From Bidens hawaiensis (Eukaryota > Streptophyta > Magnoliopsida > Asterales > Asteraceae): a DNA stretch of 64,000 bases. The DNA lies in the NCBI GenBank assembly GCA_021521415.1, contig JAIQDT010004246.1:186001-250000 (forward strand). The letters are read 5' to 3'. A program made the translations under genes and the position numbers. The notes under the pieces are model-generated. The model was not told the origin of the DNA. It searched no databases and worked only from the letters and a program-made list of their open reading frames with translations. The stretch's first letter is position 1; every line of letters begins with the position of its first letter. This document shows positions 57,943 to 64,000 of the stretch, piece after piece.

Positions 57943-60317
57943 TTGCATTTAGAACCCGATACGGACATTATGAGTTTATCGTGATGCCTTTCGGACTCAC
58001 TAATGCTCCAGCAGCTTTCATGGACATGATGAATCGAATTTGCAAACCGTACTTAGACAAGTTTGTTATCGTCTTCATTGATGACATTTTTGTTTACTCT
58101 AAATCCAAAGACGATCATCAAGTTCATCTCAAAATCGTACTTGAAACTCTAAGGAAAGAGAAATTGTACGCCAAATTCTCCAAATGTGAATTCTGGTTTT
58201 CCGAAGTTCAATTTCTTGGACATGTTATAAATGAAAAGGGTATTCAAGTAGACCCAGCAAAGATAGAAGCCAATACCAAGTGGGAGAAACCCAGGACACC
58301 GACTCAAGTAAGAAGTTTCCTAGGCTTAGCCGGTTATTACCGAAGGTTTATTCAAAACTTCTCCCGAATAGCCGTTCCATTAACTTCACTCACAAGAAAG
58401 ACAATTAAGTTCGAATGGGGACCGAAGCAAGAAGAGGCATTAGAAACACTCAAATAAAAGTTAACCAATGCACTTATCCTGGCTTTGCCAGAATGACTAA
58501 AGAACTTTACTATTTACTATGATGCTTCGCACACGGGAATGAGATGTGTTTTGATGCAAGGGAAGAAAGTAATTGCTTATGCTTCGAGACAATTAAAAGT
58601 TCATGAAAAGAATTACACCACACACGACCTTGAATTAGGTGCTATAATTTTCGCGTTGAAATTATGGCGACATTACTTGTATGGTGTTAAGTTCATCTTA
58701 TACACTGATCACAAAAGTTTGAAGCATATTTTCGATCAAAAGGAATTGAATATGAGGCAAAGGCGTTGGATGGAAACGCTTAATGATTACGACTGAAATC
58801 GTATATCATGAAGGGAAAGCCAACGTTGTGGCTGACGCCTTAAGTAGAAAAGAACATGAGAAACCAAAGAGAGTCCGAGCTCTTAGATTAGAAATCAAAG
58901 TTGATTTAACTAATCAGATAAAAGAAGCTCAGAAGTTGGCACTTGAAGAAGGAAACATTAAAGCTGAAAAAGAGAACGGTACCATCGATCAACTGGTCAA
59001 AGGAAGTGATGAGATACTTAGACTCGGTACAAGAATTTGGGTACCGATGGTCGGGAGTTTAAGAGATAAGATTCTAGAAGAAGCACACAAGTCAAAGTAT
59101 ATGATGCATCCGGGAAGTGACAAGATGTATCACAATCTAAAAGATGATTACTGGTGGATCGATATGAAGAAAGATATTGCTTTGTATGTAGTTAAATGCC
59201 TGATGTGTTCTAAAGTGAAAGTTGAACATCAAAAGCCGTTAGGATTACTACAACAACCGGAAATCCTGATATGGAAATGGGATAGATAACTATGGATTTC
59301 AACATGAAGCTCGCCAATATGATGCGATCTGGGTTATTGTAGATAGACTTACCATGTATGCCCATTTTATTCCGATACAAGAAACGTTTAGTATGGATAA
59401 ATTAGCACACTTATATGTCGAAAACATAGTATCCTTACATGGTGTGCCATTATCCATCATTTCTGATAGAGATAGTCGTTTGACTTCAAATTTTTGGTCA
59501 TGCTTTCAAAGGCAATAGGGACTCGATTAAACTTAAGTACCGCATACCATCCCCAAACTGATGGCCAAAGTGAACGTACAATTCAAACCTTAGAAGATAT
59601 GCTTCTTGCCTGTGCAATTGACTTAGGAGGAAGTTGGGACACTCATCTTGCATTAATGGAATTCTCGTAAACAACAGTTATCATACGAGTATCCAAATGG
59701 CACCATTTGAAGCATTGTATGGGCGTAAGTGTAGAACACCTTTATGTTGGTCTGAAATAGGTGATAGTCAGTTGTCAGGACCGGAAATTGTTCAAAGAAC
59801 CACTGATCAAGTTATATAAATCCGTGAACGATTGAGGGCAGCAAGAAATAGACAAAAGAGCTATGCGGACGTTCGTTGCAAGCCATTGGAGTTCAAAGAA
59901 GGCGATAGAGTATTATTGAAAGTATCGCCTTGGAAATATGGAGTAAGGTTCGGGAAAAAAGGGAAACTAAGTCCACGTTTTGTTGGACCATTTAAGATAC
60001 TTGATAGAATCGGACCAGTTGCTTACCGATTAGAGTTACCGATAAAATGAAAGGCATTCGCGATCTGTTCCATGTATCCAATCTATGCAAGTGTTTAGCG
60101 GACGAAACCCTTGCCATGCCATTAAAAGATGTTAAGATCAATGAGAAGCTTAAATTTGTGGAACAACCGATTCAAATAGAAGATAGCATGATCAAGTTTC
60201 TCAAGCACAAACGGCTCAAGCTCGTGAAAGTCAAATGGGATTCAAGACGAGGACCCGAGTATATGTGGGAGATCGATCCAGAAATGAAGAAAAAGTATCC
60301 CTATCTATTCCAATGAA
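57943..60317 (+). pseudogene. pol: 5'-truncated pol of a Tekay-type chromovirus
   Basis: Begins inside reverse transcriptase ([17 protein letters not shown], then [11 protein letters not shown], the catalytic DD). RNase H (YDAS, then TDHKSL), integrase HHCC (about 59080-59220) and catalytic core remnants (DGQSERTIQT near 59560) follow. The end has the GPFKILDRIGPVAYRLELP tail and a chromodomain-like C terminus (VKVKWDSRRGPEYMWEID), which assigns the Tekay/Del chromovirus group. gag, protease and the first half of RT are missing. Stops at 58455-58457 and near 58494, frame changes near 58795, 59270 and 60045, and further stops near 59666 and 59817, show long decay. Confidence 0.85.
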
Positions 60318-60595
60318 TCTCGAGGACGAGATTATTCAAAAGGTGGGGAGGATGTAACACCGCGTCTTTTACTCTATAAAATTTGAGCCTAATAAACTAA
60401 CTTAATAAGTATAAGGGCCAAAAATGAAAATTCTGAACACTTCACCCATCGCGATACGCGACGGGGCAAAACATATGCCCATCGCATAGTGCGATGACCT
60501 TGCACACAGACCCAGAAAAGGGCTGCGTAGCGATAAGCTACGGCCCAATCACAAACGGTCATCGTGTATCGCGATGACCATGCTGAGTCACTGGA

Positions 60596-60645
60596 CACGT
60601 GGCCAACCACGTGTCAACACGTGGCTCAATATGACAAGCCACGTG
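60596..60645 (+). promoter_or_regulatory. Cluster of four G-boxes (CACGTG)
   Basis: CACGTG at 60596, 60608, 60618 and 60640, all within 50 bp and about 100-145 bp upstream of the TATA box. G-boxes are bound by plant bZIP and bHLH factors (ABA, light, stress). The first two form an inverted pair GACACGTGG/CCACGTGTC. Confidence 0.75.
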
Positions 60646-60741
60646 TCACGAGCCAGTAAGGCAGCGTTAAATTGCGGCGCCGCGATACGCGACGGGGTGA
60701 GAGGAACCCATCACGTATCGCGACGGGTACTAATATTCGCC

Positions 60742-60748
60742 TATAAAA
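60742..60748 (+). promoter_or_regulatory. TATA box of the Tekay LTR
   Basis: TATAAAA in GCCTATAAAAGGGGG. Confidence 0.75.
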
Positions 60749-62174
60749 GGGGGTGACGGGCATTGAACCCATTCATTCCAATCTCACCTCCATTTACACA
60801 CACTTAACATAGGAAGGCGTGCCCGATTGTCGTAACGAGTTGACGTGCCATTTTCTCGAAGTTTATGCAAGTCTAGAAGTTATAATCAAGTAGCAATCAC
60901 ATAAGCGAGTAGATCAAGATCCTGCCTTTTTCTTATTATCAATCTAAGTATCCAATCTAAGGTAAGAGTTATGTTTAAGTTATTTGAATCATAGCTTAGA
61001 CAATCAATCGAGGCTATGGCCTTTAACCTTGATCGTGTTTTACAAACATTCACATTCATAAACGAATTTTCATAAACGTTACTTCATAGCAAAGTAATGT
61101 TAACCAAAGATATATTTTGACGGGCATGTAGTAACTGTAAGGGTGATATCACTAGTAGTAAGTTTCTTGCCTAAGGAAAAGTAATTCGTACAAATCCCAA
61201 TCAACTGAGGGACCCGTTTACTTACCTGGAGAAACTTACCAACATGTTATAACCTATTAAGCCAAAGCATGCTACATCAAACGTCACATAAAAACTAAGT
61301 GTTTTCATTCACAATCAAAGATAAACGATTTCAAGGTTAAGCTTAGCAATCATAGCTTAATCAAACATCATTCAGGTATTTATACAAACCTATTATGTAT
61401 AGGTTAAATATCATTTAAAATCAATCAATCAGTCAAGGTTTTTCCAACACCGACGATACAGGTGAATACGTTAACCTTTTTAATCAATCAAAACATATTT
61501 ATACTCGATAAGATGAACGGGTGTTTGCCTTAACGAGTCAGTCAATATTTACATGAGATTATGTTATCTCTAAAACATTATAATACAAAGTAGAGAATAA
61601 AATCAACTCAGACCGAATACACATGTGTTTGGATCCAAACATAACCGTTCAGCCTAATCATTAAAAGGCTACGTGGTCGCGGGCTAATGGTCATAACTAG
61701 TTTTCCATTAAGGGCTACGTGGCTCAGAAATAATTATGTGTGTAGGGCAGTGGTACATAGACCGGAAGTAGAAATGCTTCCGCTGAGCTTGTAGAGAAAA
61801 CTATATTTGTATTGTAATGACATTCAAATGTTTTATAGAGTCATACGTGTTCACCAGCATATAACTGATGTATTTTTCCAACCCATTGCAGGTAATTAAG
61901 CATAAGTAGCATTAGCAAGGATTGGAGTCTTAATGAAGATAGAAACGCATACAAGATGGCTCCGTTTTTTATAACTAAAATCCTTGTAATATGAAACATA
62001 TATTTTTGTAAATTAAATACTTGGGTATTTAATTCCCAAGTAAATTGTCAATGTAAATTTATATTATATTCAAACCTAAAGTCTTCCGCTAAAATTAACC
62101 CATAACTCTGATATATTTACAAAACATGTACCAACTTGTGGTCACACGCCTAGGCCCTAAGTCGGGGTGTGACA

Positions 62175-63097
62175 TCTCTCTTGAACTTAAACACACACAC
62201 ACACACATATATATATAATATTAAGGAAAAAGATCCAATTACTGTAGAGAGGTGGATAAGTGGGCAACAAGTTGCGTCGCCACCCCCTTTTGAATGACAA
62301 ACCCGATCTTACTGAAAACAAAGTTGTAGTTCTTTGGCATTGATAAATTACTATGCACAACCTGTTGAACTCTTTTAAGAAACTAATAGCTTTAAGGCAA
62401 ATGGCCTAAATGTATCAAAAGCAAAAAGGGTGAATACATATTAATAATAAAAATAATTCATTGTGTTACCATTTGTATTATATTATATCTGCTATTAACA
62501 ATAAAAAAATGTTTAGTTAAGATTTGTTTTGTATTCATATATTGTAATTAAAACAAAAAGTTTCCTCATAAAAAACTCAGCAACGGTATTTTGGTCATAG
62601 GATGGGAAGTGGTTTTGTTCATACCATCGGATGTGTATTTTTCTTTGTTGGGTTATTTTTATGAAAAACTATTTGTAATAACGATTTAATGGGATTGATG
62701 TGCTATACTCAATGAAGTTCAATACATTGTGTTCTATATTTGTTTTTACGCTTTTAGATATTTTGTTCACTATGTTTTAGTTCATGATGTTCATGTTGTA
62801 TTTTAGTTCATATGAATCATGGACCATGTTCATAGTTTATGATCATTGGGTTCGTTTTCCGTTTAGTGTGCTTTAATTTGTTAGGTGTGTTATTATGTTG
62901 AAATACAAAATATGAAATAACATATACTAATTGATGATGTACATAAATATTCTAAATTAGATTATTGTTTTTACTCATCTTTATGATTGGTTTTATGAAT
63001 TCTGGTTTAATCAAAGCTAAAAAGAAGTAATGAGTTGAGAAATTTCATTATTTAGTTATAACATAAAAGACTATAATGTCATTCTTGTATATATATA
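62175..63097. other. No gene; (AC)n then (TA)n
   Basis: Starts with the possible right end of the foldback at 55557, then (AC)n and (TA)n (about 62191-62218). The rest is AT-rich without signals. Confidence 0.5.
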
Positions 63098-64000
63098 CTA
63101 GCTTTTAGCCCCTCATATTACGGAGGTTTTTGACATTTGTCGTTTCTAATATTGTGATATATTTTTTTTTTGGATTTTAATTTAACTTCTTTTAAGGAAG
63201 TTTGTTCTATTCATTCAAAATTTATTTACTTGGACTTATTTTGATCAATTTATGTTTGTTTACGTTCAATCATTATGTTCGTTTTTTGTTCATTTTTGGA
63301 TGACACATTTGAATGAATCATATTATATGTTTTAAAATACAACATTCATTTAAACCTCTTCATATAATTAACCAACGATTTGATTAAATGTAATCACTTC
63401 CTTTTTAGAATTTCTAGAATCAACGTTTAGTTTACATTGTTCTTGTGCTAAAAATGAACCAAAATCCACATTAGTGCAAAGTTGGAAGCATGTGTACCAC
63501 TCATATGTATCTTGTATTCATGATGCAACATTGCAGATTTTAGAATGTAAAGGTAAAAGCTTATGAGGTGTCAAAATCTTTCCACAACAACAATCGCGAG
63601 TAGTTTATGAGATTATATTTCTATGAGCTTTGTCAAACTATAAGTATTTTGTATTCATGAACTATAACATAAAGTAATAATAATTGAATATTACATGAAA
63701 TTGTATCATGACTGTAACAATACAAACAAAAATACCAGACACAAACCTATGCATACGACCCATTCTATCTTGAATCTTGAAAGAAAATGTGATTGGTAAT
63801 GTAGGTAAAGAATAAAAAACTTTTCCAATATCTGCTCCGCCTTCAAAAGCTAGATAGAAAGAACTGTAATTGTAATATCACCATCAAATTATGCTTAGGT
63901 TGAGCAACTTAAATTCAATTTCATAGTAATCTTCTTGTCTTGCTTTGCAGACTCAGGTGATGCTAACATGATGGAACCCAAAAGTTTTTCATCGTTGAAC
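63098..64000 (-). mobile_element. Helitron 3' terminus, body running off the window
   Basis: CTAG at 63098-63101 next to (TA)n, with a weaker hairpin (CCTC/GAGG arms around 63111-63126) and host T on the minus strand. No coding domain is visible up to 64000. Confidence 0.4.

Larger units (their letters stand above)
60353..62174 (+). mobile_element. 3' LTR of the Tekay-type element
   Basis: Starts TGTAACACCGCGTC after a polypurine tract (AAAGGTGGGGAGGA) and ends CGGGGTGTGACA; 1822 bp. The next five bases TCTCT would be the target duplication, but the 5' side is lost. U3 carries a G-box cluster, repeated ATACGCGACGGG motifs and a TATA box. Confidence 0.88.

Noticed and set aside
57900..57960. 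Target duplication for the Tekay element on its left side
   Set aside because: TCTCT follows the 3' LTR, but the left flank reads GGAGAGAG; the 5' part is deleted so no duplication can be claimed.
1..64000. tRNA, rRNA, miRNA hairpins or defence-type gene clusters
   Set aside because: No cloverleaf or rRNA motif was recognised. The foldbacks could make small RNAs, but none has a miRNA-like layout that I can support.

Overview
This is plant nuclear DNA: AT-rich (roughly one third GC by eye), intergenic, and built almost entirely from layered transposable elements. LTR structure, element families, GT-AG introns and dense (TA)n microsatellites all point to a large eudicot genome. The style of the repeats (Tekay- and Tat-type Ty3 elements, CTAG-ending Helitrons, hAT elements loaded with CCGAAC-type short repeats) suggests an asterid, perhaps Asteraceae, but that is inference. 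I found no prokaryotic genes, CRISPR arrays, rRNA, or convincing tRNA genes, and no clearly intact host gene.

Left part (1-16,300): pieces of LTRs, including three solo LTRs whose ends and 5-bp target duplications can be read exactly (3817-6075 AGTTA, 8661-10285 CCCTC, 10505-12510 CCACA). One host-like gene follows, a two-exon secreted EG45/expansin-like protein at 14207-14708 that carries a frameshift. A LINE 3' fragment and several Helitron 3' termini (hairpin plus CTAG before T) follow.

Middle left (16,300-27,800): gene-free AT-rich DNA; a 2.4-kb non-autonomous hAT element (19734-22169, TSD CTGTTAAG) that carries about 1 kb of short-repeat array and about 0.74 kb of organelle-like DNA; a complete-looking 1-kb Helitron (24926-25921); and large foldback elements sitting in TA microsatellites.

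Centre (27,785-44,054): a four-layer nest. A TA-inserted foldback holds a hAT element (TSD CTTAGAGA), which holds a 14.9-kb Tat-lineage Ty3 retrotransposon (TSD GTTAT), which holds a 3.0-kb solo LTR (TSD CGCAT). The Tat element has both LTRs, PBS, PPT, a broken gag-pol with RT, RNase H, a second RNase H and integrase, and a five-exon antisense gene (38192-41467) with its own TATA box. Its LTRs differ at about 20 of 865 sites, so it is fairly young, yet all its genes are disrupted.

Right part (44,054-64,000): a long-TIR foldback, four hAT-type elements with recognisable 8-bp duplications (two nested), a Mutator-like element with arms of about 530 bp, a Pack-MULE with a perfect 9-bp duplication carrying a host gene fragment with a GDS-type esterase motif, and a 5'-truncated Tekay chromovirus with a 1.8-kb 3' LTR whose promoter holds four G-boxes just upstream of its TATA box. 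A Helitron terminus runs off the right end.

The genes here do not form a pathway. What the window records is insertion order, element decay, LTR recombination and capture of host or organelle DNA.
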